A model generated the notes under the pieces. That model made no database searches. It was not told where the DNA came from and worked only from the letters and a program-made list of their open reading frames with translations. Source: Sclerotinia nivalis (lineage: Eukaryota > Ascomycota > Leotiomycetes > Helotiales > Sclerotiniaceae). Taken from it: a DNA stretch of 64,000 bases. Where the stretch lies: assembly GCA_029531795.1 (NCBI GenBank), contig JAPEIS010000009.1:1674001-1738000 (forward strand). The letters are read 5' to 3'. Below, piece by piece: positions 11,301 to 23,100 of this stretch (its first letter is position 1; each line of letters begins with the position of its first letter). The position numbers were made by a program, and so were the translations under genes.

Positions 11301-14290
11301 TTGATATCTAATAAAAAGCCACCTTACTTCAAAAACTATCCTTTATCGCTAATAGAATTAATGATGATACACAAATGACTTGATAATAATCTCTCCAAAG
11401 GATTCATTCGAGAATCGAAATCGCAATACACCTCCCCTTTGCTATTAACTACCAAACCTAAAAAAGGGACCCATATCTATCAAAACTATCGAAAACTCAA
11501 TAATATTATTATAAAGAATCGCTATTTATTATTCATCATTTGCGAAACACTAGATACTTTCTACAATACAAAAATTTATATCAAATTTGATATTATTGTA
11601 ATATTCAACAAATTGCAAATCATCGAAAAGAATAAATAGAAAACTATATTCATTATTCGTTTTGATCTTTTTAAATCTTTAATTATATCTTTCGATCTCT
11701 ATAATACATCTACATTATTCCAATATTATATCAATCATACACTTTTCAATAAACTGAACAAATATTATATTACATATCTCGATAACATCTTAATCTATTC
11801 TGATAATCCTGTAAAGCATAAAAAGTATATTCATCAAATGATTCAAAAATTAATAAACATTGGATTACAAATTGATATTAATAAATACAAATTCGAAACT
11901 ATAAAAACAAAGTATTTGGATCTTATCATTATAATCGAGAATATCGAAATAAATAAAGAAAAGATTACAATTATTATATTTTGAGAATTGCTTTTATGCA
12001 TAAAGGATTTACAATGATTTCTTGGTTTCGCTAATTTCTATTAGTATTTTATAAAAGATTTTTCAAAAATTTGTTGTTTTCTCAATAACCTTTTGCAAAA
12101 GAACATTATATAGAATTGAATTATAAATTATATAAAGGTTTTTGATATTTTAAAAAGGACTTTCACAACAACACCGGTTTTGGTATACTTTGATTACAAA
12201 TGGAAAACTGTTTTGGAAACCGATGTTTTTGACTGAGCTTTAGGAAAAGTTCCCTTGCAATATAATAATAATAATATCTTATATTCAATCATTTACTTTT
12301 CATCTAAATATATAATAGCAAAATGCAATTATAAGATCTATATTAAAAAACTACTCGTTATTATCAAAACAATAAAAAAATAATATCTGGAATTCCAGAG
12401 TTCACAAAAGGAATTCGAGATTCTCATTGGTTACAAAAACCTTGAGTATTTTATAACTACAAAGGCTTTCAATCAATAACAAATACAATGATCCGAATTT
12501 CTATCTCAATATAATTTCTGTATAATCTATCGATTGGGATACAAAATTATTCGATCAGATATATTAAATAGAAAATATAAAGATCAATTATATCGTTTTA
12601 ATTCAAACAATAAACATCTAAAAAATCGAAAATATATTATCCTTTTTCAAAACCGTTTTAATATTAACCTTTATAAAGATTTGATCGAGTATATCAATTT
12701 AACACTAATGAAAATAATAATACTATTCTACAATCAACTAATTGATACTTTAATCGATATAATATATACTAGATCTGATATTGTAGATCAACTTATCTCT
12801 AGTCTTAATGATTCATTAGTAATTAAATGACCAAAAAAACATTATAAAACTTTTCGAATTGTTATACAAGATTGTTCGATTCAAAATAATAGAATTTACT
12901 ATTGGGATAAGTTTTGGATTCTATCAAACGATAAACTCAAACTTCAAATTATCTATCGGATTTATTTTTCTAATCCTATTAGCTATTCTAATCGAATTAA
13001 AACGATCGATCTTATCTTTTATATATATTAATGATTTAATATACATTTGGAAATCATATTCTATATAAAAACCTGCAAACTTTATACTTATACTAAATCA
13101 TTTAAATTAACATTTCCCGGATTTTTGAAACTACTATTTATCCCTTTTCATATATAATCTGATATCTCAATCGATTATATTATATTGTTTTCAAATTATA
13201 CTTATTATAATTCTATCTATAAATATATCTTGATAATAATCTACAAATTAACTAAAATGAAATATTTCATCAATATATATATATTAATAATAAAGAAACT
13301 AATCGATACCTTTATCAACTATATTTATACACTTTATAAACTTCCAAACAATATCATTTCCAATCAAGAAATACAATTCGTATCAGGATTCTAATTACAA
13401 CTCTCAAAGCAATTGAAAATTACCTTAAAACACTTTTCAACTTTTCATCTTCAAACAGATAATCAAACTAAATATATTAATTCAATTCTGAAACAATATT
13501 TATAAACTTTTATTAATTATCATTAAAACAATTGATTGAATTAATTACCTTTAATCAAATTTGTATTTAATAATATAATTTCTAAAACGATTAATTGTTT
13601 ATCCTTTTTCATCAATTATAACTTTAATTTATATCTAAATATTAAACCTAATAAACCTTACTCACCAAATATAACTCTAATACAAAAACAAGAATTCTTT
13701 AAAGATAATCAAATTACAAATCATATAAAATATATCTTAAAACAATTTTGCACTTTTACATAACAAACAATTGCTATTTATAAAGACTATACTAATTATC
13801 ATTGTTTTGATTTATTTTGCTATACAATTAATCAGAAAATCTATATCAATATCAAAAATATAAAAACCTTATATAAAACAAAGAAACTAAATGATAAATA
13901 AATCAGCTTTTACAAGATTATCAAAATTTATTCTCGTATTTATCTTATTCAATTATCTAAAAATATTAAAATCTTTTTTGTTTTTCATTATTTTTTTTTA
14001 TTTCCAATCCATACTAATCCTCATTTCCCAATTTAGACAACGATTAACGAATCAAAATCCCTAACTATACAGGATAGAATTTTAGAATAGAACAACAATT
14101 AAAATGAATCTATTCAAAAATGAATATTTGAAGGAATTTTGAATAATCATAATAAAAATAACCATTATTATTTAATCAAATAGAAATATTACATATTAAT
14201 TTAACAATCAACTAATAATTTAAAGAATAACGAAAAAATTCTTATCGAATATCATCACCTTCATTCAAAGAAACCAAAACCACCAACTTG
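8390..14290 (+). pseudogene. Element A gag-pol remnant
   Basis: Gag capsid text is at about 8,976-9,240 (LNKLYVFIDIE, then FDKFSINSKKSFS). A protease-like block is at 9,818-10,130, where the active-site region reads LIDNRYFGETF and the D-S-G triad is lost. A gag-pol linker is at 10,475-10,735. RT runs from about 11,430 to 12,080, starting TKPKKGTHIYQNYRKLNNI, with the catalytic motif YLDNILIY (second Asp lost) near 11,780. RNase H-like text is at about 12,180-12,400. Integrase runs from about 12,860 to 13,640, ending its core in SNQEIQFVSGF. A chromodomain remnant is at about 14,110-14,290. Many in-frame stops; inactive. Confidence 0.85.
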
Positions 14291-14618
14291 AATCCTAAAG
14301 CATTTCGACATTGCTATATTACAACCGAAACCACAGAATTTGCAATCGAAATCATACAATACAATTCTTACATCTACTTTACGAAAATCCATTTATATCA
14401 AGATTATTCGTTTCGCTTAAAGGTATATTACAGAATATAACATTTAGGAATATAATATTTAAAATATCACACATTGAAGAATATAACACCATCGAAAGAT
14501 ACCATACATTTTTATTCGAAAACCTAATTGAAGAAAAAGATCTATATTTTTTTTCTTTATTTTTCTTTATTTTCTAACATTCATTTAAAATCAAATAAGT
14601 TTCTTAAAAAGGGAATAC

Positions 14619-14781
14619 TATTACAGATTCATCACCCTTCACCTACATATGATTATATATACCTTAGGCATATATACATACACTTACTTCTATATAATCA
14701 GATTACCTCCTTAACCTTCTTCCCCTCCTCGTAGTACAACTATAGATCAACCCTACATATACCTTTTCCTTCACCGTGATA
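14619..14781 (+). repeat. 3' LTR of element A
   Basis: 163 bp, starting TATTACAGATTCATC and ending CACCGTGATA, followed directly by the CTTTA duplication and resumed Z sequence. Confidence 0.9.
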
Positions 14782-15873
14782 CTTTACGAACTACAATTTT
14801 AATTTATAATTGGATATAGAATCTAATAAATCTTATCCTTCAAATATAATAATAATTCAAAAATACAAATTCTTTAAAAGAAACAAAATAATCAATAGAA
14901 TAAAATATATTCTAAACCAACTTAAAGTATTTGCAAAATAATCTATTATAATCTACAAGGAATATACAAATCAGAATAAATCAGATTTACTACAATATAT
15001 AAAAGAATAAAAAATATATATAAATACAAAAAATATAAAAATATCTTATAAAACAAAAAAGCTCAACAATAAATAAATCGGATTATATAAAATAATAAAG
15101 GTTTATCTATATATTTACTTAATCGAACTATTAGAAAATATATAAATCTTTTCAATATTCCATTATTCGTTACTAAAATCAATATATTCAAAACCTTATT
15201 TTTCAGAACAAACTTTTAATAACGAATCGGAATCGAAAATTACAAGAAACAAAATCCTTAAAAAAGAAGATGAAAAAAAAAAAATCAATTCAGAAATAGA
15301 TATTTGAAAATATATTTAATAATCATAATGAAAATGATTATTATTATCAAATCAAATAGAAATACTATACACCAATCTAATAATCAACATTAAATCTAAA
15401 AGACAATAAGAAGATCTTGATCGATTACTATCATTTATACCTCGAAAAACCTAGATCACAATTATAGATCTTGAATCACTCAAATATTACAATACTATTG
15501 TCAATTCCAACTCCTACAAAAACTTTACAACGATCAACAAAAAAGAAAATATAGTTTGTTTGAATAAGAAAATAATATCTTAAATTTTAAGACAATCTTA
15601 AAATTTGAAAGGTAGTTTTACAATTCAGGAATTTAAAGCGTCTGAACGAAATTTTGCTTGAACAATTATTTTACAAAAGGTTTTATTAATGATTTAAAAA
15701 CAAACTAGATTTTGAAAAAAAGAATACTATTACAGATTCATAACCCGTTCTTAACTAATCTGTATAGTTGTCTAAAACATCCATCCCTTATATAATCAAT
15801 GCTCTTCCTAGCACCTTCTTCCTCCTTCGTAGAATATCATTATATTTTAAAGCACCCTACCACCACCGTGATA
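14782..15873 (+). pseudogene. Element Z, 3' part: integrase tail, chromodomain remnant, 3' LTR
   Basis: Z resumes after element A. A chromodomain-like reading at about 15,290-15,470 includes IFENIFNNHNENDYYYQIK and then KKILIDYYHLYLEKP, with stops where Trp is expected (W-x-Y-Y-T-P-x-W in element E). A polypurine stretch near 15,710-15,727 precedes the LTR. This closes a host element into which both the Copia derivative and element A were inserted. Confidence 0.75.
15728..15873 (+). repeat. 3' LTR of element Z (146 bp, sister subfamily)
   Basis: It starts TATTACAGATTCATAACCC and ends CACCACCGTGATA, so both ends match the A-E family while the middle differs and is 17 bp shorter. It contains a CGTAGAATATCA segment at the place of the GTAGTACAA motif in the main family. 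Confidence 0.75.
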
Positions 15874-16802
15874 GGAATCTATTAATCTTGATATTGTTAT
15901 ATCTATTATAATAGATTCTGAGATATCATCAAATGAAAAAGACTTTGAAAATAAAAATAATATTAATAAAAAAGCTTTAAATTGATACTATAAAGGAATC
16001 CAATCAAAGGATTTAATTATATTTATTTAGAAATATAAAAAAAATCACTCTTAAAACGAAAACTTTCTTTAAAAGCTAAAGAATTACTGAAAAAGAAATT
16101 GCTAAATTTTTGATATATATATATAAAATCGAGGTATTTTTAAAGATATTACAATTATTGAAAAAATATAGCGAAAAACAAATTGGCTTGTTTCGAAAAT
16201 TAATAATTTAAAGAATTACAAATATTTTATAAATAGAAAAAGAAATTATTCAATTGTTTAAATTTATTAAAAAGCGAAAATTTATTTCTTTAAAAAAAGA
16301 AATATATTGAAGAGATTAGAATATTTGTAAAGAAAGTAAAAAAAGAAATACAAAAGATTAAAACTAGAATTGATAAAATTTTGAATATTTTCATCCGCAA
16401 AATATTTTGAGCCCCGGAAAATCTCGGAATTAATAAACTCTGTGGTCAACGCCGAAAGAGTATTGATGGCGTTTTATATAAATTCTTTTGGTATCGATCG
16501 TTTACCGATCGGCATCAACAGAACTAATATAAAGTATCAAAACGATATTAAAACATATCAACAAAATTAATATGAAATATCAAAACAATATCAAAATGTA
16601 TCAACAGAATTAATATAAAGTATCAAAACGATATCAATTGGTATTATAAGTATTAATGATATCATTTATTGTTTTATATATTTTCGATATATTTATATAA
16701 CATTTGCAAAAATATACTAGCTTTCGATATCGATGATAACAATGATATAATAGGCAAATAATTACGATTATAGTATAATTATATAATGATAAAGTTTCAA
16801 TC
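15874..16802 (+). other. AT-rich spacer with a short GC-normal patch
   Basis: No gene is recognisable. Most of it is A/T-rich decayed sequence. A patch at about 16,395-16,513 has clearly higher GC (AGCCCCGGAAAATCTCGG; GTGGTCAACGCCGAAAGAG) and ends in a small inverted repeat, CGATCG-TTTAC-CGATCG, just before a 43-bp tandem repeat. Its origin is unknown. It may be a fragment of a younger repeat or a surviving piece of single-copy DNA. Confidence 0.4.
16514..16642 (+). repeat. Tandem repeat, 3 copies of 43 bp
   Basis: Three adjacent copies begin ATCAACA at 16,514, 16,557 and 16,600. Each contains AATATAAAGTATCAAAACGA or a close variant. Copies differ mainly by C/T and G/A changes. Confidence 0.85.
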
Positions 16803-17015
16803 GATATTAAATAGTAAGAATAACAAGGCTAGTAAAGATGATTAGGATAATAAAGATAGTAAGGATAGTAAAAATAATAAGAATGATAAAAATGGTAAGG
16901 ATGATAAAAATGATAAAGATAGTAAGGATAGTAAGGATAGTAAGAATGGTTAGGATAATCAAAATGGTTAGAATGGTTAGGATAATCAAAATAATCAGAA
17001 TGATTAGAATGATAA
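16803..17015 (+). repeat. 9-bp minisatellite (GATAGTAAG type), left end
   Basis: An array of 9-bp units of the type GATAGTAAG with variants GATGATAAA, AATGGTAAG and AATGGTTAG. The same array in reverse complement lies at about 28,180-28,437. The open frames across it (Ile/Leu/Thr- or Arg/Met/Ile-rich) are by-products of the repeat. Confidence 0.85.
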
Positions 17016-17192
17016 GAAAATTGTAAGAAAATAAAAAAAAAAGGGAAAAAGAAAAAACACTAGAATATATAAGTAAAGTTTGATAACTCAAAGAGAACTG
17101 GAATATTAATTTATTTGATAATTACATTACTATTTTTTAGTTTTATAATATTTAGTATCATCTCTAGTATTATTAATTTTCTTTAATTGATA

Positions 17193-17651
17193 TTATACTT
17201 CCTTAGCTTTCTGTTTTTGTTGAATTCTAAAAAGCTTTTGTTTTTTTATCATTTCTTTTTTCATTTCCTTTTCAAACTTTGCAACTTCCCTAATTCCCAA
17301 AGATAGAAAGTCAGGATAATAATACTCTTGATATTGATTCCAATTAATAAAATTGTTTACAAAAAACTTTCTATTTTGAATAAATCTACTCTCAAAGTTT
17401 GTAGAGATTATATAAGTATTTCGTAAGATTATTGTTAAAGAGTAAATCCGATGATTTTCAAGCTTTCGAGGATTGGCAATTGTTGAATTATTGTATATTA
17501 TAAATTCCTTTATATTATAAACTGAATTTGATGTTCTATCCTTTATTGATTCCAATACATCAATTAATACATCAATATAAATTGTATACTTCTTTTCTAA
17601 ACTTTTCTTTAAACACTCTTCAAAAATATTATATATTTTGATAATAATCAA
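17193..17651 (-). CDS. Unrecognised 152-codon open frame inside the Plavaka-like relic
   Basis: An uninterrupted frame of 152 codons in sequence so AT-rich that open frames this long are rare. It is polar, with a Lys/Glu/Gln-rich C-terminus (KFEKEMKKEMIKKQ), and the most distinctive segment is RKFFVNNFINWNQYQEYYYP at about residues 100-120. I do not recognise a family. It lies between the left minisatellite end and the transposase C-terminal half on the same strand, so it may be a second ORF or the C-terminal exon of that transposon. In-frame codons continue a short way upstream of its ATG (17,651) before meeting a stop. Expression is doubtful. Confidence 0.35.
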   Translation of the reverse strand: MIIIKIYNIFEECLKKSLEKKYTIYIDVLIDVLESIKDRTSNSVYNIKEFIIYNNSTIANPRKLENHRIYSLTIILRNTYIISTNFESRFIQNRKFFVNNFINWNQYQEYYYPDFLSLGIREVAKFEKEMKKEMIKKQKLFRIQQKQKAKEV

Positions 17652-17952
17652 AAGTTTAGTTACTTATTAATTTTACAAAAGATCATTTAACTTTTTATTA
17701 TATTCAGAAATGCTTTTATAATTTAATAAATACTTTTATGATAAATATTTATACCTTTGTATTCAACAAAAATTATAACAGAAATCAATACCCTTCCAAA
17801 AAGGTATATAACAAAGCATCTCTTCAATTTTAATATCTATATTCAAATAATCCTTCTCATTTCGTTTCCAGTATATCAATACTTCATAAAATTAAATCGG
17901 GAAATTTTTGATCTACGAAATATCTCGATCTCGATAATCAAACTGTTTATAG

Positions 17953-18197
17953 TGTGACGATCCTGTATTAATGCCTTAGGCCATTCTTTATTGTATTCTT
18001 TGGTCCCTTCCGAAGGGACCAAAATGCCTTAGGATTGTCTTGCATTTATTTCACCCTGTATTCGCTTAGGATTATGGTCCCCTCCGAGGGGACCATAAAA
18101 GGCTCAACTTCATTATCTTTTGTATGACAGTTTGTTATTCTCTAGTATAGATTAATTGATTCATCCTATTATGCCTTGAATTAAGACCATCGTCACA
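17953..18197. repeat. Solo LTR, 245 bp, with two strong hairpins
   Basis: Termini TGTGACGAT...ATCGTCACA are perfect 9-bp inverted repeats, flanked by the duplication TATAG (17,948-17,952; 18,198-18,202). TG...CA ends with a 5-bp TSD mark a solo LTR of an unrelated LTR-retrotransposon family. It contains two near-perfect inverted repeats, 17,999-18,023 (12-bp arms, 1-nt centre) and 18,072-18,098 (13-bp arms, 1-nt centre), both built on GGTCCC...GGGACC. GC is much higher than its surroundings, so it arrived late. Confidence 0.85.
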
Positions 18198-18202
18198 TAT
18201 AG

Positions 18203-19636
18203 TTATTCTATATAATATTTACAATTCGAGAATTATTGGAGTTACCTTTATTTCGTATTTAGTATATAAAAGTTGCTATTATAGTAACAAAATCGGGGAG
18301 TTTCAGATTTACTTTAATTGTAATTATAGTAGTTGTATTCTTTGTATACAAATAAGTAGTATAATTCTGTATAATAAACATTGATAATAGTAATAAAGGA
18401 ATCCGAAATTATTCAAAAAGAAATGAGGCTATTGTTATTCGAATTATTTAGTATTTCTTGAAATCTGGATTAAGATTGATAATAGTACATTGAGTATATA
18501 AGATAACATTCTTCATCGTTTGAAAGTTTGTTAAACAAATATTATGCTTTGTAATCTGATATAAATATATTGTATTTTTGTTTATTTGATCAAAAAAAGC
18601 CTTTATTAAATATTTATGAATAACTTTTATTATCTCGGTATTAAGTCCTTTTAAAGTATCAAATTGTTAAATACAATCTATATAATATACCAAAATATGA
18701 AACTTCGGATAATTCCAATATAGCAAATGATCTCCATCCTTCGATCGATATTTTCGGAAAGCATATTTTGTTTTATCGATTCGATCTAAAGTATAAATTA
18801 AATATTGAAGAATATTATCATCGAATAATCACACAAAAATCTATATTGCAAAATCTATTATAGCTTTAGTGTACACTAATATAATTAGAGTAATCTTTTC
18901 TAAAAGGAATATTACTATAGAAAGAAATATTCATATAATATCTTTCTCTTTTCCTTTAATCTATTATATAATCTAATTAAAATATAAGAAATACTTAAGA
19001 TCAATAAAATAAAGAATTTGTCGAAATCTAATATCAAACTTTTCAATCTCAATATTATCTTCAAAAAATGGAATGCTTGAATCTTTGATTCTTTATTGTT
19101 TTTCCTTCAATCGAATTTTGGTTTAATATACTTTTGGATATAAATCAGCGAAAAGAGCTTGTAACCAGATAAACAAATCCAAAACTAATCCTTTTTGAAC
19201 TTAATAAAATATATCGATTATTATATATTCGTGAATATTGGTAAATGGATATCGTTATACAAAATTGGAAGTTTCATAAATCCAATTCTTGTTTCGTTTC
19301 TCAATATTGTTTTATTATTGTTTATTGATTTAGCTTTACATTTAATTATATATTCAAAAAGAATATCTTTTAGAAAGATCCCCTTGAACTGATAATAGAA
19401 TTTGGCAAATGATATATTATATACTAATTTTAACATTAATAATCAAAGCTTGTTCTTTATAATCAACAACAATACTAATTAATATTAAATAGTATTAACG
19501 AATATTTCTATTAATATAATATATAAATGATCCAGATTTTATCAATTTCTCAAATGTTTTTTAGAAATTAATATATATAGTTTTTCAATTAAAAAAAGGA
19601 ACGATAAACAAACTAATATTATTCTTATAAATATAT
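18203..19636 (-). pseudogene. Plavaka-like transposase, C-terminal half (decayed)
   Basis: Translated on the minus strand, 19,436-19,221 is open (ILFEYIIKCKAKSINNN). Further down, broken by stops, come IDFAI, DDNILQYLIYTLDRIDKTKY and then YPKFHILVYYIDCI, LKGLNTEIIKVIHKYLIKAF. The last block matches, from memory of the family, the Plavaka pattern in which a KxHSLxHYxxxI segment is followed by G-x-NTE-x-x-ERLH. It is the continuation of the N-terminal half at 26,717-28,140, separated by element B (TSD TATAT). Confidence 0.6.
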
Positions 19637-19799
19637 TATCACGGCGAGGGAAAAGGTATATGTAGGGTTGATTTATAGTTGTATTATAAGGAAAGGAAGA
19701 AGGTCAAGGAGGTGATCTGATTATATAGAAATGAATATATATATATATGTTTAAGGTATATATGATTATGTGTAGGTGAAGAGAGATAAATCTGTAATA
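19637..19799 (-). repeat. 3' LTR of element B
   Basis: 163 bp, TATCACGGCGAGGG to TCTGTAATA on the plus strand, preceded by the TSD TATAT. A polypurine tract borders it on the inside. Confidence 0.9.
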
Positions 19800-20149
19800 G
19801 TATTTTCTTTTCAAGAAATCTATTTGATCTCAAATGGATATTAAAAAATAAAGAAAAATAAAGAAAAAATATAGGTCCTTTTTCTCAATTAGATTTTTGA
19901 ATAAAAATGTATAATATCTTTTAATAATGTTATATCCCTCAATATGTAATAATTCAAATGCTATATTTTTAATTACAATAATATATAATATATCTTTAGA
20001 CGAAACGAATAGTTTTGGTGTAAATGGATTTTTGTAAAGTGGGTATAGCAATCGTATTGTATGATTTCGATTGCAAATTCTATAGTTCTGGTTTCAATAT
20101 AGTAATGTTGAAGTGTTTTAGGATTCAAGTTGATGGTTTTGGTTTTTCT

Positions 20150-23100
20150 AAGTGAAGGTAATGATATTTGATAAGAATCTTTTCGTTATTTTTTAAGTTA
20201 TTAGTTGATTGCTAAATTAGTATATAGTGTTTTTATTTGATTAAATAATGATGGTTATCTTCATTGTGATTATCTAGAACTTCTTCAAATATTTATTTTT
20301 GAATAGGTTTATTCTTATTGTTATTCCGTTTTAAAACTTTGTTCTGTATAGTTAAGGATTTTGATTCGTTAATCATTATTTGAGTTGGGAAATGAGGATT
20401 AGTATAAATTGGAAGTAAAAGAGAATAATAAAAAACAGAAAAGATTTTAACGTTTTTAGATAATTGAATAAGATAAGTATAAAGATAAATCTTGAGAATT
20501 TTGTAAAAATCGATTTATTTATTATCTAGTTTTTTTGTTTTATATGAGATCTTTATATTCTTGGTATTGATGTAGATTTTCTGATCGATTGTATAGCGAG
20601 GTGAATTAGAGCGATAATAGTTAGTATAGTTTTTATAAGTAGTAATTGTTTGTTGTGTAAAAACGCGAAGTTGCTTTAAGATATATTTTATATGATTTGT
20701 AATCCGATTTTCTTTAAAGAATTTCTGTTTTTGTATTAAAATTATATTCGGTAGATAAGGTTTATTAGGTTCAATATTTAGATACGGGTTAAAGTTATAA
20801 TTGGCGAAAAATAATAAGCAATTAATTGTTTCAGAAATCATATTGTTGGATGTAAATTCGATTAAGGGTAGTTAATCCAATTAATTATTTTAATAATAAT
20901 TAATAAAAGCTTATAAATACTGTTTTAGAATCGAATTAATATGTTTGGTTTGATTATCTATTTGAAGATGAAAAGCTGAAGAGTGCTTTAAGGTAATTTT
21001 TAATTGTTTCGAGAATTGTAATTATAATCCTAATACGAATTGTGTTCTTTGATCAGAAATGATATTGTTTGGAAGTTTATGAAGTATATAAATATAATTG
21101 ATGAAAGTATCAATTAGTTTTTCTATTGTTAGTGTATGTGTATTGATGAAATGTTTTATTTTGATTAATTTGTAGATTATTATTAAGATATATTTATAGG
21201 TAGAATTATAATTTGGGAGTGGTGTAATATAATCGATTGAGATATTAGATTATATATGAAAAGGGATAGGTAGTGGTTTCAAAAATCTAGGAGGTATCGA
21301 TTTAGACGATTTGATATGAATACAAAGTTTATAGATTTTTATATAGGATGCGATTTCCAAATGTATATTAGGTTATTAATATATATAAGAGACAAGATCG
21401 ATCGGTTTAGTTCGATTAAGATGATTAGTAGGATTAAAAGAATGAATCCGATAGATAATTTGAAGTTTGAGTTTATTATTTGATAGAATCCAAAGTTTAT
21501 TTTGGTAGTAAATTCTATTATTTTGGATCGAATAATTCTATATAGCGATCTGAAGAATTTTATAATGTTTCTTTGATTATTTAGTTATTGATAGATTATT
21601 AAGAGCAGAGATAAATTGATCTATAATATCGGATCTAGTATATGCTGTATTAATTAGGATATCAATTGATTGATTGTAAAGTAATATTATTGTTTTTATC
21701 GATGTTAAATTGATATGTTTAATCAAATTCTTATAAAGGTCAATATCAAAATGGTTTTGGGGGAGGATAATGTATTCTCGATTCTTTAAATATTTATTGT
21801 TTGGATTAGAGCGATATAATCGATCTTTGTGTTTTCTATTTAGCGTATTTGATCGAATAGCTTTGTTTTCTGATCGATAGATTATACAGAAATTATATTG
21901 AGATAGAAATTCGGATATTGTATTTGTTGTTGATTGAGAGCTTTTGTGATTATAAAATATTCAAGGTTTTTGTAATCAATAAGAATCTCGAATTCCTTTT
22001 GTGAATTCTGAAACTTCAAATATTATTCTTTTATTGTTTTGATAATAACGAATAATTCTTTATTGTAGATCTTATAATTATATTTTGCTATTATATATTT
22101 AAATAAAAAGTAAATGATCAAATATAAGATATTATCATTATTATATTGCAAAAGGATTTCTTCTGAAACCCAATCGGAAATATCGGTTTCCAAAACAGTT
22201 TTCCGTTTGTAATCGAAGTATACCAAAATCAATATTATTGTGAAAGTCTTTTTTAAAATATCAAAAGTCTTTGTATAATTTGTAATCCAATTCTATATAA
22301 TGTTTTTTCGCAAAAGATCATTGAAAGAACAACAAATCTTTGAAAAATCTTTTATAAAATATTAATAGAAATTGATAAAATCAAGAAATCGTTATAAATC
22401 CTTTATATATAAAAACAACTTTCAAAATATAATAGCTATAATCTTTTCTTGATTTATTTCGATACTTTTGATTATAATAATAAGATTTAAATACTTTGTT
22501 TTTATAGTTTCAAATTTGTATTTGTTAATATCAATCTATAATCCAGTATTCATTAATTTTTGAATCATTTGATAGATATGCTTTTTATATTTTACAGGAT
22601 TATCGAAATAGATTAAGATATTATCGAGATATACAATACAATACTTGTTCAATTCATCGAAAAGCATATGATTAATATAATATTGAAATGATATAGATAT
22701 ATTATAAAGATCGAAAGATATAATTAGAGATTCAAAAAGATCAAAACAAATAATGAATATAGTTTTCTATTTATTCTTTTTGGTGATTCGCAATTTGTTG
22801 AACACTGCAATGATATCAAATTTGATATAAATTTTTGTATTATAAAAAGTGTTTAATGTTTCGCAAATGATAGATAATGGATAGCGATTCTTTATAGTAA
22901 TATTATTGAGTTCTCGATAATCTTGATAAATATAGATCCTTCTTTCAAATTTGACAATCAATAGCAAAGGAGAAATGCACTATAATTTCGATTCCCGAAT
23001 GAACCTTTTGGAGAGATTATCATTGAACTATTTGTATATTATTATCAACTCTATTAACGATAAAGGGCAGTTTTTGAAATAAGATAATTCTTTATTAGAT

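Larger units (their letters stand above)
7842..14781 (+). mobile_element. Element A: complete chromodomain Ty3/gypsy copy nested in Z
   Basis: 6,940 bp with 163-bp LTRs and a perfect CTTTA duplication (7,837-7,841; 14,782-14,786). Order: 5' LTR, leader with repeated GCTTTTGTA motifs, gag, protease, RT, RNase H, integrase, chromodomain, polypurine tract (AAAAAGGGAATAC) and 3' LTR. The interior is strongly AT-rich and full of stops. The sequence on either side rejoins as a continuous integrase-to-chromodomain region of Z, which proves the nesting. Confidence 0.92.

Noticed and set aside
16807..17091. ORFs rich in Ile/Leu/Thr (minus) or Arg/Met/Ile (plus)
   Set aside because: They are translations of the 9-bp minisatellite with no independent evidence of coding.
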